NCBI GenBank assembly: GCA_016841245.1
Contig: JAENZN010000007.1
Location: 62,001 to 126,000, forward strand
Direction: 5' to 3'
From: Syntrophomonas sp.
Lineage (GTDB): Bacteria > Bacillota > Syntrophomonadia > Syntrophomonadales > Syntrophomonadaceae
DNA length: 64,000 nucleotides
Under the pieces are notes generated by a model that made no database searches, had not been told where the DNA came from, and saw nothing but the letters and a program-made list of their open reading frames with translations. Within the stretch, counting starts at the first letter, position 1, and every line of letters begins with the position of its first letter. Position numbers and translations under genes: made by a program. Positions 8,440 to 17,367 of the stretch are shown here, one piece after another.

Positions 8440-8795
8440 ATTATTTTTCACCTTCTCCGTTATGTAAAGTTGCTCCCTCTATGGCCAGGTGTTTATAAAT
8501 TCGATTCCTTATTTACTTATATCCCAATACACTTGCACTGCATTAGCAGCAGTTATATTTATTCCTTCGACATAATGTTAAATATTTCCTGCGCAATAGT
8601 TTACATAATACAACATATTTCTGGTTAAGACCAGCATTAATCTATGTCCTTGTTATACACTGCAGCAGTGTGAATAAGCAATGATTTTTTCTGCCGTACT
8701 ATACAATCTGCTAAATGAAATGCAAATTAAAAATCCAAAGGAACTTTCTAATTCAAAGAAGTACTTTTTATTGGTTCTGTTTTTTTTCCGCCAGC
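8440..8795. other. Intergenic, no gene seen
   Basis: The stretch is A+T-rich and contains stops in all frames at short intervals. It leads into the second copy of the 120-bp repeat. No promoter of good quality was identified for the lipoprotein gene on its left. Confidence 0.4.
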
Positions 8796-8915
8796 AGGTC
8801 AAAGTGTGTGTCCGGGAAGCGAATATCGTCCATATGTGTTTCCAAGACACACCTTTTGAGATATTTCTGCAAAAATCTGCTGCACAGATTTCAACTTGGG
8901 CACTGTGATTTTATT
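8796..8915. repeat. Diverged 120-bp repeat, copy 2
   Basis: Same orientation as 1..120. The blocks GTGTGTCC, GAAGCGAATATC, CATATGTGTTTC and CACCTTTTGAGATATTTCT are shared. Identity is clearly below that of the MITE pair, so the duplication is older. Confidence 0.7.
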
Positions 8916-9027
8916 ACGAGTGATAGGATATTGGGTTGAATGTCGAAGTTTTTTTGGCGGTATGGAATCATAATTCAACAGGCGTGTTATTTTCATTCGC
9001 AGTCACTGATAATCAGCCTTCCATCAA

Positions 9028-9513
9028 TTAAAATATTCCGGGTATGAAACGCCAGGGCACCTGCCGCATATAATCCCGGTATTGATCTCCTAATGTACTC
9101 AACAGGAAACGCTCTTCGTTTACCGCCATCATAGGTATCAGCAGAGTAAAGAGAATTGAAGGGATAAAAATCCATATAATCCCCCATGCCAAGGCTATAC
9201 CTAGATATAAAAAAATTAGACCGAGATACATCGGATGACGAATCATGCCGAATGGTCCTGATTGAACAATTGCGTCTATGTTTTTTGATGATTCATGGGC
9301 TTTTTTATGAAATTTATGGCAGTAGATGTGCAGCACCAAACCGGATACCACCAATATCCATCCCAATATAGTTACTGCAGGATGACAGGATATCCTCGGC
9401 CAGGAAAATAATTCACCCAGAATACCGGTAATTATGATAGCCACAAATCCGATAGACATTATTTTATTAGGTTCTATCACTGCGATACGCTGTATAAGAT
9501 TTTGCGGTTTCAT
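9028..9513 (-). CDS. Isoprenylcysteine carboxyl methyltransferase-like membrane protein
   Basis: The 161-residue protein has about four hydrophobic segments and the C-terminal signature of the ICMT/PEMT methyltransferase superfamily: GPFGMIRHPMYLG (R-H-P binds the cofactor region) and later NEERFLLSTLGDQYRDY, where E-E and Y-x-x-Y are conserved. Members methylate lipophilic substrates at the membrane using SAM. AAAGGGG lies 5-6 nt upstream of the ATG. Bacterial members of this size are common and mostly uncharacterised. Substrate unknown. Confidence 0.8.
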   Translation of the reverse strand: MKPQNLIQRIAVIEPNKIMSIGFVAIIITGILGELFSWPRISCHPAVTILGWILVVSGLVLHIYCHKFHKKAHESSKNIDAIVQSGPFGMIRHPMYLGLIFLYLGIALAWGIIWIFIPSILFTLLIPMMAVNEERFLLSTLGDQYRDYMRQVPWRFIPGIF

Positions 9514-9675
9514 AAACTTCCCCTTTCTACTCTGTTATCAGTAAAATTAAGACTATTTACTGATAATTTATATGAACCTATTTAACCTTTCTATAATTAT
9601 GTGAATATTTCTCTATTATAATCAAAGGCTTGAGCATAATTAAATGATGATTTATTTATGACAGCGGTGTGAAGC

Positions 9676-10053
9676 CAATCAATACAACCAGTAAGACGAG
9701 TACACATACCCAAAGCCGGGAGTAAAAGTAAAAGACCATTGGGTATACCTTCCTTGGAAGACAAGCTAGTGCAAATAGCAATTAGTAAAATCTTGGGAGC
9801 TATATCTACGAAGAAGACTTTCTAGAAAGCTCATTTGGGTTCAGACCTAACAGAAGCTGCCACGATGCACTAAGAGCACTAGGTGAAATCATCGCAAGGA
9901 AGAAAACAAACTTCATTGTAGATGCTGATATTAAAGCTTTCTTCGATAAAGTAGATCACAAATGGATGATGAGATATCTAGAAGTAAGAATCAAGGATAC
10001 CAAACTTTTACGACTCATTGCCAGAATCCTTAAAGCAGGCATATACAGCGAAT
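9676..10053 (+). pseudogene. Group II intron reverse transcriptase/maturase fragment
   Basis: The fragment encodes PVRRVHIPKAGSKSKRPLGI, then PSLEDKLVQIAISKILGA, then after a frame change EEDFLESSFGFRPNRSCHDA and FIVDADIKAFFDKVDHKWM. These are RT domains 1-3 of LtrA-type proteins, with the first catalytic Asp in DADIKAFFD. The frame is broken near 9810, consistent with about two extra bases. The YADD motif, thumb, maturase domain and endonuclease are absent. At about 10045-10053 the reading frame runs straight into the toxin remnant, giving a chimeric frame that ends at 10115. No intron RNA domains V/VI were recognised. Confidence 0.8.
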
Positions 10054-10240
10054 TATTTCAGTTTTGCTTAGTAATTGTAGGAGTTATTTCCTTGTGCATT
10101 ATGCTCAAAAAATAACTCGATCGCCCTATAAGTAAGGCGTTCCCAAAACATTTTGGATCAGCTACCTGACCAAAAGCAGCAGCTCCTTTTGGAATTATAT
10201 GGTAATACGTTGGAAACTGTAGTTAATGAAACCGGTACGG
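10047..10240 (+). pseudogene. Toxin-antitoxin-like module, copy D, toxin 5' end lost
   Basis: The frame YSELFQFCLVIVGVISL ending in CIMLKK at 10115 aligns with the intact 26-residue toxin at 58512 (GELFQFCLVVLGVISL, then CLLHRK). Its start codon and ribosome site are replaced by the RT fragment. The 3' part keeps the hairpin region, the block AGCAGCTCCTTTTGGAATTA and a minus-strand -10 TACCAT (10199..10204), but the -35 has decayed to TTAACT (10221..10226), spacer 16. Confidence 0.65.
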
Positions 10241-10277
10241 AGAAGCGGCGATTTGACAAAATTTAATTTAGCTCTTA

Positions 10278-10308
10278 CAACTAAGTAAACTAGCAGTTTA
10301 CTTAGTTG
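10278..10308. repeat. Perfect 14-bp inverted repeat
   Basis: The arms CAACTAAGTAAACT and AGTTTACTTAGTTG are perfectly complementary with a 3-nt loop. It is immediately upstream of the kinase remnant. The A+T-rich stem and lack of a T tract argue against a standard terminator; it may mark a deletion or element border. Confidence 0.55.
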
Positions 10309-10315
10309 CATTTAT

Positions 10316-10624
10316 GTGCAATATGGAGGTCTGACAAAATTCAGATTCATTATTGAAATCTCAGACGATGGCATCGGAATAGAACCGTCCATGCTAGAAA
10401 AGCTGAATTGCGGTATTCGGGATGAAAACTCGGGCGTGGGTCTGTTAAATGTAAAGCAGCGGATAGAGAGCCTGCGCGGGACCGGTTTAGTGATTGAGAG
10501 CAAACTGGGACGCGGGACGAAGATCGTGATCACAATACCAAGGAATATCCTGGAACTGAATGGTGAGGGTCAGAAAGAGTCTGGATCCTCTTTATTTCAC
10601 GATAAGAAAGCGGGGAAAAAATGA
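10316..10624 (+). pseudogene. Sensor histidine kinase, C-terminal ATPase fragment
   Basis: The roughly 100 residues carry the end of a HATPase_c domain: N/G1 box SDDGIGIEPSMLEKL, G2 box ENSGVGLLNVKQRI and the final GRGTKIVITIP. The order and spacing match LytS/HisKA_7TM-type kinases that pair with receiver-type regulators. The N box, dimerisation domain and sensor are missing, so it cannot phosphorylate. The TGA overlaps the ATG of the next gene (ATGA), showing the original operon arrangement. Confidence 0.75.
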
Positions 10625-11408
10625 AAACGGTTTTGATTGATGATGAATACTACGCGCTGCAGGGATTGAAGATGCGGCTCGACGAGATCGGCGGAATCGA
10701 CGTCGTGGGAATATTCAAAAGCGGAAAGCAGGCGCTTGAAAACATCAAGGCTCTCAGCCCGGATATTGTTTTTTTGGATATCGAGATGCCGAGTGTTTCC
10801 GGGATAGAGCTGTTTCCGCAGATACTCGATATAGTGAACGATGTGAAAATCGTATTCACGACGGCCTTTACTCAGTATGCGGTTGAGGCATTTGAACTCA
10901 ATGCCCTGGATTATATTGTAAAGCCGGTCGAAAAGGAGCGGCTGCAGAAAACCCTTGAAAGACTTGGACCGGTGAAGCCTCCGGCAGCGAAACGCTGTGG
11001 CCCGAGGCGGAGAAGGATAAAGCGGCAAACAATCTTTACGTCGCATTTTATAACCTGAAACGGCAGGGTGTGGACACGCTTACGGAGTCTCTGGAATCTG
11101 CAAGGGGAAAGATGCGGATAGATCCCGAGCGAATAGAATGCGATCTGTATGAGTTCAAAAAACTTGTCCGGCTCTGCGGCAGCGTAGACGGCGCTACGAT
11201 CGCAGCGGCACGGAAGGCTGTCGAGCTATACCGAGGAACATTGTTTGAGGAAAACTATTATGACTGGGCCGCTATCCCGCAGTCGGAATTGGACGTTGCG
11301 TATCTTGAACTGCTCGAAAAAGCAGCAGCTTATTGCAGGGCGATTGACGACGCCGCAGGCATGCGGTACTTCGAAAAGAAAAAAGAGGCTTACGAAATCA
11401 TCGGATAA
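10621..11408 (+). pseudogene. Response regulator with BTAD domain, broken by deletion/frameshift
   Basis: The first part (10621..10975) is an intact receiver domain: MKTVLIDDEYYALQGLK with the acidic pocket DDE, phospho-site in DIVFLDIEMPS, FTTAFTQYAVEAF and KPV. After KTLERLGP the frame goes off. In the +1-shifted frame from about 10990 one reads SETLWPEAEKDKAANNLY and VAFYNLKRQGVDTLTE, the end of a winged-helix domain of SARP type, followed by a bacterial transcriptional activator domain (DPERIECDLYEFKKLV to KKKEAYEIIG). The front half of the winged helix is missing. The DNA-binding domain is therefore incomplete and the gene is a pseudogene. Confidence 0.75.
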
Positions 11409-11424
11409 CGAAATAACGCAATTT

Positions 11425-11457
11425 ACCCGGAAGAAATGTTCTTCCGGGTATTTTTTT
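11425..11457 (+). terminator. Strong intrinsic terminator
   Basis: An 11-bp stem (ACCCGGAAGAA and TTCTTCCGGGT, 3-nt loop) is followed by ATTTTTTTG. It lies 17 nt after the stop of the BTAD frame and separates the regulator remnant from the next gene. Confidence 0.9.
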
Positions 11458-11487
11458 GTCGAAACAATACAGAATCCGGCGCTTCGT

Positions 11488-11519
11488 TAAGATTTCTGTA
11501 AGATTATGCTTTGTATAAT
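11488..11519 (+). promoter_or_regulatory. Promoter with direct heptamer repeat (OmpR-type operator?)
   Basis: TAAGATT occurs at 11488..11494 and 11499..11505, exactly one helical turn apart. The -10 TATAAT lies at 11514..11519, 8 nt after the second copy. No good -35 hexamer is present. Direct heptamers at 11-bp spacing ahead of a lone -10 are typical of promoters activated by OmpR/PhoB-family response regulators. The regulator is not identified. Confidence 0.5.
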
Positions 11520-11547
11520 TATACCATAAGTCTGTTCTGGAGGTGTT

Positions 11548-11910
11548 TTGTCTTTGAAAGCGTTTATCCTCATCCAGGACGAGAATGCTGCGGATTTTCT
11601 GAGGAACCAGATGCAGATGCTGGGAAATACGGATAAGGCCGTCGCCATTCGCGATCCCGCCAGGGTCCTTCGATATCTTGAAAGGCATCCTACCGACGCG
11701 GTATTTATGGACATCGACGGTGAGACCGACTGGCAAAGCGTCTGCGAAATGGTAAAGTATACGGACCAAAGAATAAAGCTTGTGCTTCTGAGCAGCAATC
11801 CGCTTAACGCGGTCAAGGCTTTCGAGGCGGGCGCTTCCGATTTCCTGCCGAAGCCTGTTGAACAGTCGCGGCTTGCAAAAGCAATCGAGAGGTTCGTTCA
11901 GGCCGTATAG
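11548..11910 (+). CDS. Stand-alone receiver-domain protein
   Basis: The 120-residue product is a CheY-like receiver without an output domain. The acidic pair is in IQDEN, the phospho-acceptor is in AVFMDIDG, the switch Thr position is Ser in LVLLSSNP, and the conserved Lys is in FLPKPV. GGAGG lies 4 nt before the TTG used here and 10 nt before a second TTG (11554), which is an equally good start. It sits between a broken two-component regulator and a large surface protein. It could sequester phosphate or control its neighbour, but no partner is intact here. Confidence 0.75.
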   Translation: MSLKAFILIQDENAADFLRNQMQMLGNTDKAVAIRDPARVLRYLERHPTDAVFMDIDGETDWQSVCEMVKYTDQRIKLVLLSSNPLNAVKAFEAGASDFLPKPVEQSRLAKAIERFVQAV

Positions 11911-11973
11911 CCAGTATGCCTGCCTATACGCTGCAATTCCAAAGAATAAATTGAAAAAGGAGAGATAACTATA

Positions 11974-14900
11974 ATGAAAAGGATGCGATCAAAAGCTTGT
12001 TCTGCAATTCTTGCAATAGTATTATTGCTTCAATTATTGCCGTTTTCGGCTTTTGCAGAGGAAGAGCCATTCAACGGCGGTGTGGGAACATCGAGCGATC
12101 CGTACCAAATAAGCACCCCGGCTGACCTTGAAGAGCTTGCCGATAGAGTAAACGGCACCAATGGATATACAGCCGATAGTTTTCCAGACAAGTATTTTGA
12201 GCTCACCAACGACATCATTTTGGGGTACTGGAACGATGCCGATAACGACGAAGTCGTGGTTGCCAACGAGATTTATAAGGATTCCAGCTTCAATACACTG
12301 ATTGCAAACTCAAACCACACAGCGATCGGTAGTGATGTAACACACCCTTTTGCCGGAATCTTTGATGGTGACAACCATACTGTCAGCGGACTTTATATAT
12401 ATGAAAGCGCCGGTAGTCAAGGACTTTTCGGTGATGTTGTCGGCGGCGCGATCAAAAATCTTCGTGTTACCGACAGCTACATCAACGGTGGAGTTTATAC
12501 CGGCGGCGTTGCAGGCGGGATCTACAACAATTCAACGATTAGCAATTGTGACTTCAGCGGCAATGTTACTGAAGCCAGTGGGGGGATTGGCGGTATTTCG
12601 GGCCAAAGCTATGGTTCAACTATTACCAATTGTGACAACAGTGGTACTGTCAATGGTACAACTGACTGTGCAGCCGGTGTTGTTGGCGTGGTCCGCGGCA
12701 ATTCAACGATTTCCAATTGTGTCAACAGCGGTGCTGTCAATAGTATAGGTGACTATGTAGGCGGTATTGCGGGTGATTTCTGGGATTCAACGATTACCGG
12801 TTGTACCAATAGCGGTACAATCAAAGGTGATGATTTTATCTGCGGTATTTCGGGTTGGAGTAATCCTCTTGCAACCGTTCAATGCTGCATACAGGCACAG
12901 TAACAGGCGAGAATTATAGCGGTGGAATAGTTGGAAGGACTAGTAACAGCACGGTGAGTCACTGTTATAATTTGGCTGACATTACCAGCAATAATTGGTA
13001 CGCCGGGGGCATTACTGGTTTAAATGATTCAGGCACAGTCGAATACTGCTACAATACGGGATATATATGGGCAGCTGACTGTCGGTATACTGGTGGAATA
13101 GCCGGTAGTACGAATGGTATTGTACAGTACTGTTATAATATAGGAGATTTGGACGGCTCGTATTATTGGGGTTATATTGTCGGAGAAAATACCGGTACGG
13201 TACAAAACTGCTATTACGACAGCCAGATGGCTTGGTTTAGTGGCGGTATTGGCAGCGCAATCGGTGCCACATGGGGTGTCGCTGCAGATGATACCGCCAA
13301 TCATGTAGAGGGAAAAACGACGGCGAACATGCTGGGCGACCTGTTTGGCGATACAACCAACTGGACAGCAGATAATAATCTTTATCCCCGCCTTGCCGAC
13401 CCTTCCGGCTCTGCCTTCGATATGGATACGACGGATGCGGCATACGTTTCAGCAACGCCCATACATCTTGCTGGAAATGAAACGATAGCAAAGGTCACAA
13501 AAGATTTTACAGTCTGTACAGATAACGGCGTTTCATGGTCTTCGAGCGACTCCGATTATATCAGTATAACTGGAGGCGACGCTGAAGTTTTAAGAGGCTG
13601 GTCGAATGACTGCTGGTATATAACCCTGACAGCCGCTTTGAACGATTCCTCTAAAAAAGTTTACTATATTGCACCTTACAGCGATAACGCAAGCCTTACA
13701 AGCATACTGTCACAAAGCATCACGGCAGGCAGTGAAGCCGGGACCACCGCCGATCCCAAAACAGCTTCCATAAGCGTTGCCAATTCCGTTTCGGGACTTT
13801 CAGCTGATGATATCACACCGGCAACCGGCGCAACCGTCACCTTCTACGGTACAGACAGCACATTCACCACAATTGAAACAGGAAGCGTATCACTTGCAGC
13901 AGGCGGCAGTACAACGGTTTACATTAAGGTGACGGCCCAAGACGGCACAACGACCCAGTATTATGCCGTTACCATATCCAGAGCCGCGGCCTCAACGCCT
14001 CCTGCAACCTCTGACGGTGGGTCTGACAGCAGCAATGACGGCGGCGGAGCAGAAATCATTGTAAACGGCGAAACACATACTGCAGGAACCGTTGATACCG
14101 TTACAAATGATGACGGCAAAACAACAACAACAGTTACAGTCGATGAGAAACGTCTTGCAGAGGTATTGGAAACAGCGGGCGATGGCACGGAGGTAATAGT
14201 GCCGGTACCGGAAGGCTCAAACAGGGCAAAGGGCATTCTCACCGGACAAATGGTTAGCGATATGGAGGATCGGTCAGCAATCCTTGTCGTTCAGACAGAA
14301 AATTCTTCATACACACTCCCCGCCAAAGAAATCAATATCGATGCGGTAGCGAAACAGTTGGGCGAGGACATCACCCTTTCTGATATCGAGGTGGCAATAA
14401 CTATATCCGAGCCTGATGATATGACTGTCAAGGTCGTAGCTAACACAGCTGAAAACGGTGGATTCTCCCTCGTCGTGCCTGCTGTTGATTATAATGTGGA
14501 GTGCACCTATAACGGCAGGAGAGTGGAGGTCGACACTTTCAACTCATACGTTGAAAGAACCATTGCCATTCCGGATGGAGTCGATCCAAGCAAAATCACA
14601 ACAGGCATCGTAGTCAACCCCGATGGAACAACAAGACATGTGCCGACAAAGATTGTGGTTATTGACGGTAAGTATTATGCAACCATAAACAGCCTGACAA
14701 ACAGCACATACGCAGTTGTATGGCATCCGTATGAATTCAGTGATGTTACAAACCATTGGGCAAAAGATTCCATAAACAACATGGGCTCCCGTATGGTAGT
14801 CAACGGCATCGGAGAAGGTATATATGAGCCTGACAGGAATATGACCAGAGCCGAATTTGCAGCGATCATTGTTAAAGCATTGGGACTTGCTCCGGGTGAA

Positions 14901-15299
14901 GGAGCGACAACCTTTAACGATGTCTCAACCAGCGACTGGTATAATGGCTATGCAAAGACTGCTGCAGAATACGGTATCATCACAGGTTACCCGGATGGAA
15001 GCTTTGGTCCAATGGATGCGATAACAAGAGAGCAAGCCATGACTATGATCGCAAGAGCTATGAGCATAATCAAGCTCGATGCAAATCTTGCTTCTGGAGA
15101 AGAAACAACACTGCTGGACAATTACAGCGACAGTGGCACAATTTCCGAATATGCAATAAATAGCATCGCCCAGTGCGTTAAGGTAGGCATAGTCTCAGGA
15201 AGAACAGAGACCACTATTGCGCCTGCGGAAAACATCACTCGCGCTGAAGTGGCAGCTATTGTCGAACGACTGCTAAAAGCGTCGGATCTGATAGACTAA
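11974..15299 (+). pseudogene. Large SLH-anchored surface protein with GLUG repeats, frameshifted
   Basis: A signal peptide (ACSAILAIVLLLQLLPFSAF) starts the frame after AAAAAGGAGAGA. GLUG-type repeats follow (GIYNNSTISNCDFSGN, GISGQSYGSTITNC and others). Near 12885-12900 the frame ends in QCCIQAQ and a TAA. The next frame, from about 12882, continues the same repeat pattern (TGTVTGENYSGGIVGR) to 15299. One missing base in what should read TGC-TAC-AAT-ACA-GGC explains the break. Downstream are a cadherin-like segment, a Ser/Gly linker, and three SLH domains (FSDVTNHWAKDSINNM, FNDVSTSDWYNGYAK, ITRAEVAAIVERLL) that would hold it to the cell wall. Without the shift it would have about 1,100 residues. 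A sequencing error cannot be excluded. Confidence 0.8.
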
Positions 15300-15360
15300 T
15301 TTCTCACATTTATTGAGACTACAATCGTTTTATGTAAGCGTCAAACCTAATGTCGCATAA

Positions 15361-15392
15361 AAGAGGGGCTGCCAACGGCAGCCCCTCTTTTG
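15361..15392. terminator. Bidirectional terminator
   Basis: A 13-bp stem (AAGAGGGGCTGCC / GGCAGCCCCTCTT) with a 3-nt loop ends in TTTT on the plus strand and is preceded by AAAA. It closes the surface-protein gene 62 nt after its stop codon. Confidence 0.85.
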
Positions 15393-15533
15393 CGCCGTAC
15401 TGAGTCAGACGTTCGAGCTGAGCGTTGGTAAAAGCGTACAATATGACTCGCCTATGAAAAGACCTCTTGCGGTGAGATAATGCAGATATGCCGAAAAACT
15501 GCATAGCAGAAAATAAGCAACGATTGCATATCA

Positions 15534-15726
15534 GGGGACAATCATAGTATTGCCCTTGGCGAGAAAACCTTGGGTTATTTGATGGAGGCGTTGGAAAAAT
15601 GTATCGCAGAAGGTTCCGTTTACAGTGATTTGAGTATTTCAGATGCTTGTGCGCTTAGGCGAGCCCACTAAAGAAGTTCCACCAAGTATGCGGCGTGATG
15701 TCATGGACCTGATTATTAAGGAATAA
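15534..15726 (+). pseudogene. Short coding remnant, unidentified
   Basis: One frame reads GDNHSIALGEKTLGYLMEAL to a stop after LRRAH. A second frame continues to EPTKEVPPSMRRDVMDLIIK and ends in a natural-looking TAA at 15724. The two together look like the 3' end of one gene with a frameshift near 15665. No family was recognised and no start is visible. It abuts the convergent membrane-protein gene. Confidence 0.35.
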
Positions 15727-15728
15727 TG

Positions 15729-16139
15729 TTAGTCCTGCACCCTGTATTTCTGCCAGATAAAACAGAACATATATATAAAAAGGCCTATGGTTCCTATCAC
15801 AGCCAGAGCCAGGCTGAAATATTCCTTGAGAAAGGCAGGATCAAAAAATTCCAGGACAGCTGCCAGACACCAAATACTGATGAATAAAAACCAGAATGAG
15901 TTTCTTTGCGCTTTTACTGATATTTGCCAAAGGCGTTCATCATTTATCCCATTCATAAACAAAGGTCCATCAATTTTTCTAAGAATAAGTAAATATACAA
16001 ATATGATTAACATAAGCAGAGCTATTATTAAAGATATATGGTAAGGGCTTTGTCTGATGATTCTTATGGCAGCAACGGCAATGGCCAAAACGGTCAACAG
16101 TGCCCATCCAATGATTACAAACGAGTCTTTTCTGACCAT
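15729..16139 (-). CDS. Small membrane protein paired with XRE regulator
   Basis: The 136-residue protein has four hydrophobic segments, two in the N-terminal 55 residues and two in the C-terminal 60, separated by a basic/polar stretch (NGINDERLWQISVKAQRNS). The upstream XRE gene ends two bases before this ATG, so the two are co-translated. Small integral membrane proteins of the DUF2178/DUF3796 kind are commonly encoded next to such short regulators; this arrangement is repeated at 18515..19057. Function unknown. Confidence 0.7.
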   Translation of the reverse strand: MVRKDSFVIIGWALLTVLAIAVAAIRIIRQSPYHISLIIALLMLIIFVYLLILRKIDGPLFMNGINDERLWQISVKAQRNSFWFLFISIWCLAAVLEFFDPAFLKEYFSLALAVIGTIGLFIYMFCFIWQKYRVQD

Positions 16140-16361
16140 TTATATACCCTCCCCTTCATTCTCTAAATAAAATATCTCCTCCACCGGGACTTCAAAAAAC
16201 CGGGCCAGGGCTAATGCCACGGCAATTGAAGGCTCATATTTTCTGCTCTCCAGGGCCATAATCGTATGCCTGGTAACCCCCAGGGCTCTGCCCAGCTCTT
16301 CCTGAGTCAAATCTTGTATGCGTCTTAAATATCTAAGGTTGTTTCCTACTTTGCCCAGAAT
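16140..16361 (-). CDS. XRE-family regulator with a non-canonical start
   Basis: The 73-residue frame reads GKVGNNLRYLRRIQDLTQEE then LGRALGVTRHTIMALESRKY, a classic helix-turn-helix (YgzD/SinR-like short XRE). It has no ATG, GTG or TTG at the right place. GGAGGAGG lies directly upstream of ATT (16359..16361, spacing 4) and CTG (16356..16358, spacing 7), so one of these rare codons must start it. Gene finders may miss it. A palindromic operator and a promoter (TTGACA, 17 nt, TAACGT) lie just upstream, and the same operator occurs at 18332..18385. It probably represses its own operon and that one. Confidence 0.8.
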   Translation of the reverse strand: MLGKVGNNLRYLRRIQDLTQEELGRALGVTRHTIMALESRKYEPSIAVALALARFFEVPVEEIFYLENEGEGI

Positions 16362-16383
16362 GCTGCCTCCTCCAGATAATATG

Positions 16384-16431
16384 GTAATGTTAACTTAACT
16401 ATACGTTAAGCTAGCGTTACAATATTGTCAA
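16384..16431 (-). promoter_or_regulatory. Promoter and palindromic operator of the XRE operon
   Basis: The half-sites GTAATGTTAACTTAAC (16384..16399) and GTTAAGCTAGCGTTAC (16405..16420) are inverted copies with 3 mismatches around the 5-nt spacer TATAC. On the minus strand the -35 TTGACA is at 16426..16431 and the -10 TAACGT at 16403..16408 (17-nt spacer), so the operator covers the spacer and the -10. Confidence 0.7.
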
Positions 16432-16455
16432 GCGGGTTTTAGAAGCGACTATGCT

Positions 16456-17367
16456 TTAGCCTTTTGATTGCAGAAATTTCAATATCTTCATGTTGACCAT
16501 TTCGGTTTGTGCCCACAGCAGGTCATGTCCAGTATCAGGGATTAATGCAGTTTCTATCTGAGGAGCGATACGATTAAGCCGCCGCAGAGCTTTTTGAGCA
16601 GAATAAATTATTTCGTTTTCCCCAACTATAAAAAGAGCCGGTGTCCTTATGCTGCTCAATTCACTGTCCTGCAAAACCGTGGGACCAGGTGTAGGTTTGG
16701 GGGCAAAACATTTGGATGCCAGAGAATAACAATGTACAAAGCTTTCCGCCGCTTTTCTATCTTCTTTTAGATAGTCTTTAACCAGCCAACGCATTTGCAT
16801 TTCAAAAAAATGTTCCGGCATTACCAGGGGAAGAAAGGTTCGTAGAGCAGGCATTGCAAAACCGGGCCTGATAGGAAAACTTCCCGGCAGTATGGTAGCG
16901 GCTGGCGCTATTAGCACAATGGTATTCAGCCTTTCGGGAAATCGGATGGCATATTGACTGGCCTGCCAACCTCCGTAAGACATGCCAATGAGGTTTATAT
17001 TATTAAGCTCAAGCCTATCGAATAATTCGTTTAGCCAGTTCACGTAATCAGCCGGGCCATTAACAGCTTTCGTGTATATGCTGCGGCCATAATCATAAAT
17101 ATCATCAATGGCAAACGCACGATAATCTTTGGATAATTCCTTTATTTGAGGCAGCCACATCAGTGAACTGCAGCCTATCCCATGCAGCAGCACCAGAGGA
17201 GGAGCCTCCTCTGGTCCGCTAATCCGTACTAATGTTCGGCCATAAGAGGTATTAACCATTTTGGATTCTGAGGGAACCGGCCAAAATTTTTCAGTATCAT
17301 CATATGCTTTTAGATATTTATCTCTGGCAAAAGGCGATTTAAATGGGTGATATTCGGCTGTTCTCAT
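16456..17367 (-). CDS. Alpha/beta-fold hydrolase
   Basis: The 303-residue protein has the oxyanion-hole HG motif in VLLHGIGCSSLMW, the nucleophile elbow GMSYGG (Ser130), an acidic residue in FIVGENEI and the catalytic His in DTGHDLLWA. This resembles MhpC/BioH-like esterases and C-C hydrolases. Its ATG overlaps the stop of the SRPBCC gene (ATGA), so it is translationally coupled. It is the last gene of an operon that starts from the palindromic promoter near 18360. Substrate unknown; a lipophilic ester is a fair guess given the SRPBCC partner. Confidence 0.8.
   Translation of the reverse strand: MRTAEYHPFKSPFARDKYLKAYDDTEKFWPVPSESKMVNTSYGRTLVRISGPEEAPPLVLLHGIGCSSLMWLPQIKELSKDYRAFAIDDIYDYGRSIYTKAVNGPADYVNWLNELFDRLELNNINLIGMSYGGWQASQYAIRFPERLNTIVLIAPAATILPGSFPIRPGFAMPALRTFLPLVMPEHFFEMQMRWLVKDYLKEDRKAAESFVHCYSLASKCFAPKPTPGPTVLQDSELSSIRTPALFIVGENEIIYSAQKALRRLNRIAPQIETALIPDTGHDLLWAQTEMVNMKILKFLQSKG

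Noticed and set aside
9676-10053. Retron or defence reverse transcriptase
   Set aside because: The residues match LtrA-type group II maturases (FGFRPNRSCHDAL), and the gene is a fragment without YADD.
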